A stretch of DNA of 64,000 nucleotides from Bifidobacterium scardovii JCM 12489 = DSM 13734 (GTDB lineage Bacteria > Actinomycetota > Actinomycetes > Actinomycetales > Bifidobacteriaceae): contig NZ_AP012331.1 in NCBI RefSeq assembly GCF_001042635.1, positions 620,001 through 684,000 of the forward strand, read 5' to 3'. The position numbers and the translations under genes are program-made. Position 1 is the stretch's first letter, and each line of letters opens with the position of its first letter. Under the pieces are notes generated by a model. The model was not told the DNA's origin. It did not search any database and saw only the letters and a list, made by a program, of their open reading frames with translations. Shown in pieces: positions 35,659-43,865 of the stretch.

Positions 35659-36762
35659 ATGGCATCGCAAGGGCCGCAGCCGTCCGGGCTGCTGATCGTG
35701 GACAAGCCGCAGGGCGTGACCAGCCATGACGTGGTGGCCGCCGCGCGCGGCGCGCTGCATACGAAAAAGGTGGGCCACGCCGGCACGCTCGACCCGATGG
35801 CCACCGGCGTGCTGGTCATCGGCTTCGGCAACGCCACGCGCCTGCTCAACTACATCGTCGACCACGACAAGACGTACGAGGCGACGATCAGGCTCGGGCA
35901 GTCCACCGACACCGACGACGCCGACGGCACGCCGATCGCGCCGGACGGCCCGGCGGCGTCTGCCGGTTGTGCCGGTCACGGTACCCGGCGGGACGGTACG
36001 CAGGAGGATGCGGACCTGCGGATGCCTGATCGCGCCGCCGTGGAGCGCGCGATCGCGGAGCATTTCCTCGGCGACATCGAACAGGTGCCGAATGCGTTCT
36101 CCGCGATCAAAATCAACGGCCAGCGGGCCTATGACCTGGCCCGCGAAGGCAAGGCGGTCGAACTCAAGGCCCGCCCCGTCACGATCGGCGAGTTCACGGT
36201 GCTCGACGCGCGGTACGGGTATACGGACGCGTCCCGTGCCGGCGCGCCGCTTGCGGCGGCGAACGACTTCCCCTCGGCGGCGCAGGTGGTGGATCTCGAT
36301 GTGCGCGTGAGCTGCTCCTCCGGCACCTATATCCGCGCATTGGCGCGCGATCTGGGCGCGACGCTCGGCGTCGGCGGTCATCTGACCCGACTGCGCCGCA
36401 CGCGCGTCGGCCGGTTCGCGCTTGACGGCGACCATGCGGCCCACGCCGTGACCGCGCACGTCGAAACCCGCACCTTCACCAATCGCGACGGGGAGACCGT
36501 GACCCGGAACCGCGCGGTGCTCGACGCGGCCGGCGAGGAGCTGCTGTCCCGCGCGCTGACCATGGCCGATGCGGTCGCCGCGGCGATGCAGACGGTCGCG
36601 ATCAGCGGGCACGACGCCGCCGAGCTGCGCTTCGGAAGGCGCATCCCCTGCGGTGGCAAGGGCATCGCGGCCGCCGTGGTGCCGGAAACCGGCGACGTCG
36701 CGGCGATCGTGGAGCGCACCGGGCGCGGCGAGGCCAAGCCGGTGACTGTGTTCGCCGCCTGA
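35659..36762 (+). CDS. truB: tRNA pseudouridine(55) synthase TruB
   Basis: Makes the T-loop pseudouridine of tRNAs. 367 residues. Starts GLLIVDKPQGVTSHDVV; the catalytic Asp45 is in GHAGTLDPMATGVL; RVSCSSGTYIRALARDLG follows. An insertion rich in Gly/Arg/Asp (~residues 98-120) and one near 195-210 make it longer than the usual ~300. The C terminus carries a PUA-like region. AAGGGGAG (35646-35653) fits ATG 35659 better than GTG 35653. Confidence 0.95.
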   Translation: MASQGPQPSGLLIVDKPQGVTSHDVVAAARGALHTKKVGHAGTLDPMATGVLVIGFGNATRLLNYIVDHDKTYEATIRLGQSTDTDDADGTPIAPDGPAASAGCAGHGTRRDGTQEDADLRMPDRAAVERAIAEHFLGDIEQVPNAFSAIKINGQRAYDLAREGKAVELKARPVTIGEFTVLDARYGYTDASRAGAPLAAANDFPSAAQVVDLDVRVSCSSGTYIRALARDLGATLGVGGHLTRLRRTRVGRFALDGDHAAHAVTAHVETRTFTNRDGETVTRNRAVLDAAGEELLSRALTMADAVAAAMQTVAISGHDAAELRFGRRIPCGGKGIAAAVVPETGDVAAIVERTGRGEAKPVTVFAA

Positions 36763-36789
36763 CGCGCGCGGTAGCGTATGGTGCCCCGC

Positions 36790-36840
36790 CGGTGGAGGCT
36801 GTCGGCGTAAGCCGACTGGGGTGGTCCGACGGTGCCGTGA
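36790..36840. repeat. Dispersed palindromic repeat, copy 1 (partial)
   Basis: GGAGGCTGTCGGCGTAAGCCGACTGGGGTG; inner stem GTCGGC/GCCGAC. Related to copies at 38172, 48101, 50834, 51164 and 55780. It lies in the 183-base gap between truB and ribF. Confidence 0.7.
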
Positions 36841-36945
36841 GGAGTTTTTCAGGTATCCGAGAAACGGACGAGCTGCTAGAGTGGATGCGATTGATTCGTG
36901 ACGCGCGGCACCGCGCAACCGACCAGAGGAACCCAGAGGAACAGC

Positions 36946-38163
36946 ATGAAGATCACCCGACTCACCCCCGACCCGACCGGCTTGGTAGCATGGCCGACAC
37001 TGAGCTCGAACAAGAAATCCGTGGTGACCGTCGGCGTGTTCGACGGGTTCCACCAGGGGCACCGGGCGGTCGTCGAGCGGGTGGTGGAACTGGCCGCCAA
37101 GGAGCGCGCCTTCTCCGTGGTGATCCTGTTCGACCCGCGCCCGGGACTGGTGCACCGGTACGCCGCCGAGCACCATGGCATGGACCCCGATGAGGGCATC
37201 GCCGATACCGAGGCGCTGACCGGCGTGGACGAGCGCATCCGTCTGATGCGCCAGATGGGCGTCGACCATGTGCTGCTGGTCCGCTACACGCTGGCGTTCG
37301 CCGCCAAGTCCTACCGCTTCTTCCTCGGCCAGCTGGTCGGCAAGATCGGCATGCGCACGCTGGTGCTCGGCCAGGATGCGGCCATGGGCAAGGATCGGGC
37401 CGGCGACGTCAAGGCGATCGAGAACCTGGCGCTCGCCACCGGCGTCTTCGAACTGGACGTCGTGGACGACCGCGGCCCCGGATACGTGCGCATCCCGGCC
37501 GATGCGGCGCCGCATATGCCGAGCGAGCCGGGCGAGCCGAAGGACCCGACCGAGGGCATGACCAAGGCCGAGCTGCGCGCGTGGAGCAAGAAGCATCAGG
37601 GGCGCAAGCAGCGTATCTGGAGCTCCACCAATGTCCGGTATCTGCTTGGGCAGGGCCGCATCGTCGACGCGAACGCGATTCTGGGTCATCCCCACGCCGT
37701 CGAAGGCACGGTGATCCATGGCGAGGAGCGCGGGCGCACCATCGGATTCCCGACGGCGAACCTCGAGGAACCGGTGGTCGGGTATCTGCCGGTGGACGGC
37801 GTGTACGCCGGCTGGCTGGTCGATCTGGGGGAGGAGCGCGATACGGTGCCCTCGAACGGCGATGCCGAGGCGACCTCCCGCGTGGCCTCGGACGACACCG
37901 CCCGCATCGCCCCCCACTCGCCGTGGCGGTGGCCCGCGGCGATCTCGATCGGCACCAAGCCCACATTCAGCGAGAAGACCGGACTACACGAGCGGGTGAT
38001 CGAGGCCTATGCCGTCACCGATGACTGGCTCGACCTGTACGGGCACCGCGTGCGCATCGAATTCGCCGGATTCTTGCGCCCCCAGGTGCGTTTCGACGGC
38101 GTGGACGCCCTGAAGGACGAACTGGCCCGCAACGTCGAGGAAACCAAGCGCCTCACCGCCTGA
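36946..38163 (+). CDS. ribF: Bifunctional riboflavin kinase / FAD synthetase
   Basis: 405 residues, converts riboflavin to FMN and FAD. N-terminal FMN adenylyltransferase domain with VTVGVFDGFHQGHRAVVERV, and EFV-like binding segments. The C-terminal riboflavin kinase domain starts around VEGTVIHGEERGRTIGFPTA. Two insertions make it longer than most (~310-350): an acidic linker and a segment between 310 and 335. AGAGGA (36935-36940) fits ATG 36946. It closes the nusA-to-ribF group. Confidence 0.94.
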   Translation: MKITRLTPDPTGLVAWPTLSSNKKSVVTVGVFDGFHQGHRAVVERVVELAAKERAFSVVILFDPRPGLVHRYAAEHHGMDPDEGIADTEALTGVDERIRLMRQMGVDHVLLVRYTLAFAAKSYRFFLGQLVGKIGMRTLVLGQDAAMGKDRAGDVKAIENLALATGVFELDVVDDRGPGYVRIPADAAPHMPSEPGEPKDPTEGMTKAELRAWSKKHQGRKQRIWSSTNVRYLLGQGRIVDANAILGHPHAVEGTVIHGEERGRTIGFPTANLEEPVVGYLPVDGVYAGWLVDLGEERDTVPSNGDAEATSRVASDDTARIAPHSPWRWPAAISIGTKPTFSEKTGLHERVIEAYAVTDDWLDLYGHRVRIEFAGFLRPQVRFDGVDALKDELARNVEETKRLTA

Positions 38164-38171
38164 CGCAACGT

Positions 38172-38221
38172 ATGGCTCCCCTCATAGAGGGGAGCTGTCG
38201 GCGTAGCCGACTGAGGGGAGC
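38172..38221. repeat. Dispersed palindromic repeat, copy 2
   Basis: TGGCTCCCCTCATAGAGGGGAGCT followed by GTCGGCGTAGCCGAC and TGAGGGGAG. Two adjacent hairpins. It lies between the convergent ribF and ATPase genes, only about 80 bases apart, and may act as a two-way terminator. Confidence 0.8.
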
Positions 38222-38243
38222 AGAGCTGCACGCACCAAACCCA

Positions 38244-39050
38244 CTAGTGCCGGAAGTGGCTGAAGAACTCCTTGGTCTCCGGGTTCTGCGACTCGTCCAT
38301 GACCTCGCGCGGCGTGCCGTTCTCGGCGATGACGCCGTGGCGCAGCAGCACGATGCGGTCGGCCGCGTCATGCGCGAAGCTCATCTCGTGCGTGGCCATC
38401 AGGATCGTGGTGCCCTGGTCCTTGAGCTCGGCGACCATGTTGAGCACCTCGCCGACCAGCATCGGGTCGAGCGCCGAGGTGATCTCGTCGAGCAGCAGCA
38501 GTTCGGGGTCGGTCATCAGCGCGCGGGCGATCGCCACGCGCTGCTGCTGACCGCCGGACAGCTGATCCGGGTAGGCGGAGGCCTTCGCGCGCATGCCGAT
38601 GCGGTCGAGCAGCTCCAGCGCACGCGATTCGGCGCGCTCCTTGTCCCAATGGTGCACCTTGATCGCCGCCAGGGTGACGTTCTTGAGCACCGACATGTGC
38701 GGGAACAGGTTGAACTGCTGGAACACCACGCCGATGCGCGCGCGGATTCGGTCCTGATTGGCCCGCGGGTCGGTGATGTCGGTGTCGCCGAGCCAGATCT
38801 GGCCGTCGTCCACCTGCTCGAGCAGATTCACGCACTTCATCAGCGTGGACTTGCCGGAGCCGGACGGGCCGAGCAGCGCCACGACCTCATGGCGGCGCAC
38901 CTCGAAGGAGATGCCGCGCAGCACCTGCGTGGAACCGAAGGACTTGCGGATGTTGTCCAGCCGCAGGATGGCGTCGCTGCCGGACTTGGCTGCCGGCGCG
39001 GCGGCCGGAACGCCCTGTGCCGGCGAATGCTGATCGTTCAGAGTGCTCAT
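38244..39050 (-). CDS. Polar amino acid ABC transporter ATPase
   Basis: 268 residues, GlnQ/GltI-type family. Walker A GPSGSGKST, Q-loop VFQQFNLFPHMSVL, signature LSGGQQQRVAIARAL, Walker B LLLLDEITSALDP and switch His in MATHEMSFA. The first ~30 residues are an Ala/Pro-rich extension. Its start overlaps the stop of the permease gene (4 bases), so they are translationally coupled. With the permease and binding protein it forms an amino acid importer; the ligand is not readable but is expected to be a polar amino acid or cystine. Confidence 0.95.
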   Translation of the reverse strand: MSTLNDQHSPAQGVPAAAPAAKSGSDAILRLDNIRKSFGSTQVLRGISFEVRRHEVVALLGPSGSGKSTLMKCVNLLEQVDDGQIWLGDTDITDPRANQDRIRARIGVVFQQFNLFPHMSVLKNVTLAAIKVHHWDKERAESRALELLDRIGMRAKASAYPDQLSGGQQQRVAIARALMTDPELLLLDEITSALDPMLVGEVLNMVAELKDQGTTILMATHEMSFAHDAADRIVLLRHGVIAENGTPREVMDESQNPETKEFFSHFRH

Positions 39051-39913
39051 ACCGTGCCTCCACTGAGCTCGCGGGCGCGCAGACGCGCCGAATACCAGTC
39101 ATTAAGCAGAATGAACGGCACGCTCATGATGATGAACAGCACGCTCGCCACCACGTACGGGGTGAAGTTGTAGGTGCTGGCCACCTGGATCTGCGCGGCG
39201 CGCACCGCGTCGACGGCGCCCAGCACCGAGATCAGGCCGACGTCCTTCTGCATGGCGATGAAGTCGTTCATCAGCGCCGGCGCGACCTTGCGCAGCGCCT
39301 GCGGGATGATGATCATGCGCATGGTCTGCCCCGAGGTCAGGCCCAGCGAACGCGCCGAGGCGCGCTGCGAGGGGTGCACGTCCTGGAATCCGGCGCGCAG
39401 CACCTCGGCGACGTATGCCGAGTAGGTCATGATCACGGCGATGGTGCCGAGCACCGACGCCGGGATGCGCCCGAAGATGCCGAGACCGGGGATGCCGAAG
39501 CCGATCAGGTACAGCACGACGATCATCGGGATGCCGCGCATCACCGTGGTGTAGATCTGCGCGAGCGCGCGCAGCGGGAACAGGATCGGGGACCGGCTGA
39601 TGCGCATGACGGCGAGCAGCGTGCCCAGAATGCCCACACCGATCACGGCGAAGAACAGCACCTCGACGTTGAGCCACAATCCCTTGAGCACTTCGGGGAA
39701 GGACGAGACGAAATACTTGGCGGAGAAGAACGACTCTTGGACCCTTGACCATCCGGGAGACATCTTGAGCAGGGTGACGGCCAGCACGGCCAGCACGATG
39801 GTGCTGATGACGCTGGTGACCACGGACTGCAGGTCCTGGCGGCGGCGGTACTGCTGCCGTTTCAGCTCGACCTCGCTCACGTGGCTTGCGACTGTTGATT
39901 CACGTTGTGGCAT
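39047..39913 (-). CDS. Polar amino acid ABC transporter permease
   Basis: 288 residues, His/Glu/Gln/Arg/opine family. Five or so membrane segments; LKGLWLNVEVLFFAVIGVGI and the loop RASARSLGLTSGQTMRMIII plus PQALRKVAPALMNDFIAMQK mark the family. A ~40-residue cytoplasmic N terminus with basic residues precedes the first helix. It is preceded by the binding-protein gene, which has its own terminator in between. Confidence 0.94.
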   Translation of the reverse strand: MPQRESTVASHVSEVELKRQQYRRRQDLQSVVTSVISTIVLAVLAVTLLKMSPGWSRVQESFFSAKYFVSSFPEVLKGLWLNVEVLFFAVIGVGILGTLLAVMRISRSPILFPLRALAQIYTTVMRGIPMIVVLYLIGFGIPGLGIFGRIPASVLGTIAVIMTYSAYVAEVLRAGFQDVHPSQRASARSLGLTSGQTMRMIIIPQALRKVAPALMNDFIAMQKDVGLISVLGAVDAVRAAQIQVASTYNFTPYVVASVLFIIMSVPFILLNDWYSARLRARELSGGTV

Positions 39914-40003
39914 AGTAGTTATTCAACCACCAAATCTTCCCAATTATGATGTCCTGTCCGTTACGGACGGGTCGCGACTCGGGGGCATGTCCGTCCATAA
40001 CGC

Positions 40004-40039
40004 AAAAATCGCGCCGTGCCCTGCCGGCACGGCGCGATT
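40004..40039 (-). terminator. Intrinsic terminator after the amino acid binding protein gene
   Basis: On the minus strand, AATCGCGCCGTGCC at 40039-40026 pairs with GGCACGGCGCGATT at 40020-40007, followed by TTTTT-rich sequence (40008-40004). It stands between the binding-protein gene and the permease gene, so extra binding protein can be made relative to the membrane parts. Confidence 0.9.
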
Positions 40040-40072
40040 CATAGGTCCTGTCTGCGCCGGTTGGCGCGGGGA

Positions 40073-40939
40073 CTACTTGAGTTCCGGAATGTCGGTGGTG
40101 TACGCGGCGAGCCACTTCTCCTGCAGGCTCTTAAGCGTGCCGTCCTTCTCCAGGGCGTTGACTGCGTCGGTGACCTTGGCGGTCAGCTTCGAGCCCTTCG
40201 GCAGCACGATGCCCATGCCCTGCGGGTCCTCGGAGCCCGGGATCTGGCCGATGACCTTGGCGTTCTTCACCTGGTTGGATTCCACGACGTTGACGGCGGT
40301 CGGGGTGTCGAACACGATGGCGTCGAGCTGGTTGGCGTCGAGCGCCTGGGCGAGCACGGCGTTGTCGTTGAAGGTCTGGATGTCGGACTTGATTTTGTCC
40401 TTGGCGAAGTCATAGCTGGTGGTGCCGACCATGGCGCCGATGGTGGCGTCCTTGAGGTCGGCGAGCGACGTGGCGGACGCGTACTTGGAGTCCTTGCGCA
40501 CCACCACGGACTGGGTCGGGTTGTAGTAGCTGGGGGAGAAGTCCACGGCGTTCTTGCGCTCGTCGGTGATGGAGAACTGCTGGATGTTCAGGTCGAAGTC
40601 CTTGGAGCCCGGGGCGATGGCCGCGTCGAAGGTGGTGCGGGTCCACTTGACGTTGTCCTTCTTGAAACCGAGCTTGTCGGCGACGGCGTAGATCAGGGCC
40701 GCCTCATAGCCCTCGCCGGATTCCGGCTTGTTGTTGAGCACCCACGGGGTGTAGGCCGGCTCGCCGGTGGCCACGGTCAGCGTGCCCGGCGTGATGGTCT
40801 GCTGCGTGATGTCGTTCGAATCCGTGGCCGTCTCGGCCTTGTTGCCGCTGTTGCTGCTGCCGCATGCGGTGACGGCCACCAGCGACGCCACAGCGAGGGC
40901 TGCGGCCGCGGTGCGCTTGATGATGGTGAATGCGCTCAT
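40073..40939 (-). CDS. Polar amino acid ABC transporter substrate-binding lipoprotein
   Basis: 288 residues, family 3 solute-binding protein. Signal ends at VTAC (Cys). Mature: TVATGEPAYTPWVLNNKPES, EGYEAALIYAVADKLGFKKD, DFDLNIQQFSITDERKNAVDF and the C-terminal LQEKWLAAYTTDIPELK. The start is the ATG ending at 40939, preceded on this strand by AGGAAGG. Divergent from the nucleosidase gene. Confidence 0.94.
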   Translation of the reverse strand: MSAFTIIKRTAAAALAVASLVAVTACGSSNSGNKAETATDSNDITQQTITPGTLTVATGEPAYTPWVLNNKPESGEGYEAALIYAVADKLGFKKDNVKWTRTTFDAAIAPGSKDFDLNIQQFSITDERKNAVDFSPSYYNPTQSVVVRKDSKYASATSLADLKDATIGAMVGTTSYDFAKDKIKSDIQTFNDNAVLAQALDANQLDAIVFDTPTAVNVVESNQVKNAKVIGQIPGSEDPQGMGIVLPKGSKLTAKVTDAVNALEKDGTLKSLQEKWLAAYTTDIPELK

Positions 40940-41051
40940 TGAAGGTACCTTCCTCTTTTCGGTGATGCGCCGTGCCAGGGCGCGACGACACTCGTGCCCC
41001 AGTGTATCCATCCCCTGTAACCAACGTGCAGGGGCGGTTATGGACGCTGGT

Positions 41052-41057
41052 TATAAT
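41052..41057 (+). promoter_or_regulatory. Candidate -10 box for the nucleosidase gene
   Basis: TATAAT in an extended context TGGTTATAAT, about 50 bases before ATG 41109. No clear -35. A CCCCTG/CAGGGG inverted repeat (41012-41034) lies just upstream. Confidence 0.45.
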
Positions 41058-41108
41058 GCGTTACCGCATGTCGGGGGCCTTGTCTGCACCGCTGGGCACG
41101 ATCGACGT

Positions 41109-41918
41109 ATGAGCAACATCACCATCGCCATTCAGTGCGCTCTGCCGAAGGAGGCAGCGCCCATCATCGCCGCGCTCGAAGGGGTGCGCCGTCATGACGA
41201 GTTCGGCGTCGAGGTCGCCGAGGGAACCTATCGCGGCGTCGGCACGGTGGTCTGCATCGGCGGCATGGGCACCGTGAGCGCCGGGGCGGCCACGCAGCTG
41301 ATCATCGCCCGCTGCGAACCGAAGCTGCTGATCTTCAGCGGCATCGCCGGCGGGCTGAACCCGCGCCTTGGCGTCGGCGACATCGTGGTCGGCGCCGAGC
41401 TGCACTATCTGGAGACGAACACGCCGATCATCGCCGAATGCGCGCCGTATCTGGAATGGTTCCGTTCCGATGAGGGACTGGTCGTCGCCGCGGAACGCGC
41501 ACTGGATCGTGGCGGGTACCGGCAGGTGCCTTCGCTCAGGCAGGACATGGATGATGACGGGGCGGACGGGCGGCACGCCCCGCGGCTGGGCGCCGGCCCC
41601 CGCTACGTGCGCGGCGTCGTCGCGACCAGCGACCAGTTCAACACGGACGCCGACGTGCTGCGCCACATCGTGGAGAGCGTGCACGCCGACTGCGAGGAGA
41701 TGGAGGGCGCCGCAGCGGCCCATGTCAGCGCCAAGTGCGGCGTGCCGTTCCTGGCGATCCGCTCGATCAGCAACCGCTGCGGCGAATCCTACGAATCGCT
41801 GGACGGCCACGAGCATGACCTGGTCAACGCGGCCGACGCCGCGGCGACCGTCACGCTCGGCACGCTCGACGCGCTGATGGAGAACGGCACGCTTGCCGCG
41901 GCGCCTACTGCAGCGTGA
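41109..41918 (+). CDS. 5'-methylthioadenosine/S-adenosylhomocysteine nucleosidase-like protein
   Basis: 269 residues of the purine nucleoside phosphorylase/MTAN fold. Expected to cleave adenine from MTA and SAH. Visible features are the start ITIAIQCALPKEAAPIIAAL, FSGIAGGLNPRLGVGDIVVG, SDQFNTD with the conserved Asp/Phe pair, and CEEMEGAAAAHV with MEGAA that binds the ribose. A ~20-residue insertion (DMDDDGADGRHAPRLGAG) is unusual. Start ATG 41109 has no clear Shine-Dalgarno, so the start is less certain. Its 3' end overlaps the convergent cupin gene by 14 bases. Confidence 0.85.
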   Translation: MSNITIAIQCALPKEAAPIIAALEGVRRHDEFGVEVAEGTYRGVGTVVCIGGMGTVSAGAATQLIIARCEPKLLIFSGIAGGLNPRLGVGDIVVGAELHYLETNTPIIAECAPYLEWFRSDEGLVVAAERALDRGGYRQVPSLRQDMDDDGADGRHAPRLGAGPRYVRGVVATSDQFNTDADVLRHIVESVHADCEEMEGAAAAHVSAKCGVPFLAIRSISNRCGESYESLDGHEHDLVNAADAAATVTLGTLDALMENGTLAAAPTAA

Positions 41919-42396
41919 ATCCTTCGAAGGTGAACCCGGGGCTCACCACGCAGGAGACGAGCGCGTCGCCTGCGCCGGGCACCGTGCGCTGCCACACCCC
42001 GGCCGGCACGATGGCGTGACCGACCGGTGCGGCGGCACTCGGCGCGGCGCCCCGGCCGGCCTCATCCCCACCGCGCAGCCCCGTTCCCAGCACCACGGTC
42101 CGCCGCTGGCCCGCATCGGCCGCCGGCGCGTCCCCGCTGCCGCCCAGCTCCAGCGTGACGTTCGCCGGCCCGTGCCACAGCCAGATCTCGTCGGCATCGA
42201 CCTTGTGCCATGCGCTGGCATCGCCGGCCGGCAGCAGGAAGTAGATCAACGACGCCAGAGGGCGGCCGCCGATGTTCCCGTCGATCGGCGACGCCCAGTC
42301 GCGCGTGTACCAGCCACCCTCGGGGTGCTCCTGCAACCCCAGAGAGGACACCACCGAACGGGCGTAGGGGCTCATGTCTTCCAGTGCGATGCTCAT
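41905..42396 (-). CDS. Cupin, DUF985 family
   Basis: 163 residues of the DUF985/cupin_5 family: EHPEGGWYTRDWASP, LIYFLLPAGDASAWHKVDAD, EIWLWHGP and the C-terminal SCVVSPGFTFEGFTL. Metal-binding residues of the cupin barrel are the HKVDADE cluster. The family function is not settled. A Gly/Ala-rich insertion of about 25 residues lies before GHAIVPAGVWQ. AAGGAG precedes the ATG that ends at 42396. Confidence 0.9.
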   Translation of the reverse strand: MSIALEDMSPYARSVVSSLGLQEHPEGGWYTRDWASPIDGNIGGRPLASLIYFLLPAGDASAWHKVDADEIWLWHGPANVTLELGGSGDAPAADAGQRRTVVLGTGLRGGDEAGRGAAPSAAAPVGHAIVPAGVWQRTVPGAGDALVSCVVSPGFTFEGFTLQ

Positions 42397-42470
42397 CGTG
42401 CTGCTCCTTGCTTGCGGTATGGGATTGCGATCGGATTGCGATATCGGATTGCGGTACGGGATCTGGCGGA

Positions 42471-43865
42471 TCACCAGGCGCCGTCGTTGTAGACCTCGCG
42501 CCCCGAGATCACGGTGGCGCGGTTCGTGCCGGCGCCGTGGCGCACCAGCACCTCCAGCGTGTCCTCGATGCCGCGCGGCGTGGCCACGTAGACGGGGATG
42601 TCGAAGAACGCCAGATCGGCCATCGCGCCGGCGTTGATCTGGCCGATGCGGCCGGCGCCGACATGCAGGCCGAGCTCCTGCGCGCCGCCGAGCGTCATCA
42701 TGCGGATCAGCCGGTGGGACAGGTCGTCGCCCTCGTAGCCCTGCTCGCGCGCCAGGTCGTAGAGCATGGCCACGTCGTCGAGCACGTCGAGGCTGGGCGA
42801 GCTGGACAGCGAGTCGGTGCCGACGGCCAGCAGGTTGCCCTCCTCCAGATAGTTGCGGACCGGGGCGTCGCGGCCGGTGACGGTGATGCGGTTCGACCGC
42901 GGGCACAGTGCCACGCCGACGCCGCGCTGGCGCAGGATGCGCCGGTCCTCCTTGTCTGCCCACACGCCGTGCGCGATGTGCACGTCCGGCCCGAGCGAGC
43001 CGAGCTGGTCGAGGAACTGGACTGCCGAGGCCCCCTTGCCCGACTCCCGCAGCTGCTGGTAGCTGGTCCAGTCGTCATTGCGCCAGTCGGCCGTCGAATA
43101 GGTGGACAGCGTGGTGTCGCGCTTGCCGGCCTCCATGGGGGTCTCCGCCAGATGGATGTGCAGGCGCATGTCGAGCTGGCGCGCGATGTCGGGCAGATCC
43201 ACGAACGGCGCGGTCTCCAGCGTGTACGGGGCGTGCGGGCTGATGCCGATGCTCGGCAGGTCGGCCTCGCGCATGCGCCCGAGATGGCCGACCAGATTGC
43301 GGATGCCCGCGCTGTGCCAGGCCTCGTTGCTCCAGTCCATCACCTCCCAGTAGGCCACGCCGTGCATGCCCTGCGAGGCCAGCGCCGTGGCCGCCTCGGG
43401 GTCGGTGACGATGTCGGCCGCGGCCGTCGTGCCGTTTTCGACCATCATGCGCGCGCCGGTCTCGGCGGAGGCCTTCCACGCCCCCTCTTCCGCGCCGATG
43501 CGCCGGTACACCTGGTCGAACGCCAGCTCCCAGTCGTGGAAGTTGGCATAGCCGCCCTGCCCGACCTGCGCCATGGTGGTGTACTGCAGGTGCGTGTGCG
43601 CGTTGATGAGGCCGGGCGTGATGACGCCGTGCCAATGGCGTTCGTCGATGCGCCCGTGCGGTGCCAGATCCTGCTTGAGGGTGTCAAGCACCCACCGCCG
43701 CGTGCCGACGTGGACCACACGGCTGCCGGAGACCGCGATCGCGCCGTCCATGATCACCGGTCCGGTCACGGGGATGATCAGCGGGGCGCTGTACAGGGTG
43801 ACCGACTCCAGCGGCGCCGGATGGGCCGCCGCGTACAACGGGTCGAAGGAATCGTCGGACATCAT
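42471..43865 (-). CDS. Amidohydrolase, probable adenosine-type (SAH/MTA) deaminase
   Basis: 464 residues, metal-dependent amidohydrolase with LINAHTHLQYTTM (HxH), LHIHLAETPMEAGKR, AHGVW and VGTDSLSSSPSLD. The family includes SAH/MTA deaminases and chlorohydrolases. The start codon (43865) overlaps the stop of the SAH-hydrolase-like gene as ATGA, showing translational coupling. That coupling favours a role in S-adenosylhomocysteine breakdown (SAH to S-inosylhomocysteine). The substrate is inferred, not shown. Confidence 0.82.
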   Translation of the reverse strand: MMSDDSFDPLYAAAHPAPLESVTLYSAPLIIPVTGPVIMDGAIAVSGSRVVHVGTRRWVLDTLKQDLAPHGRIDERHWHGVITPGLINAHTHLQYTTMAQVGQGGYANFHDWELAFDQVYRRIGAEEGAWKASAETGARMMVENGTTAAADIVTDPEAATALASQGMHGVAYWEVMDWSNEAWHSAGIRNLVGHLGRMREADLPSIGISPHAPYTLETAPFVDLPDIARQLDMRLHIHLAETPMEAGKRDTTLSTYSTADWRNDDWTSYQQLRESGKGASAVQFLDQLGSLGPDVHIAHGVWADKEDRRILRQRGVGVALCPRSNRITVTGRDAPVRNYLEEGNLLAVGTDSLSSSPSLDVLDDVAMLYDLAREQGYEGDDLSHRLIRMMTLGGAQELGLHVGAGRIGQINAGAMADLAFFDIPVYVATPRGIEDTLEVLVRHGAGTNRATVISGREVYNDGAW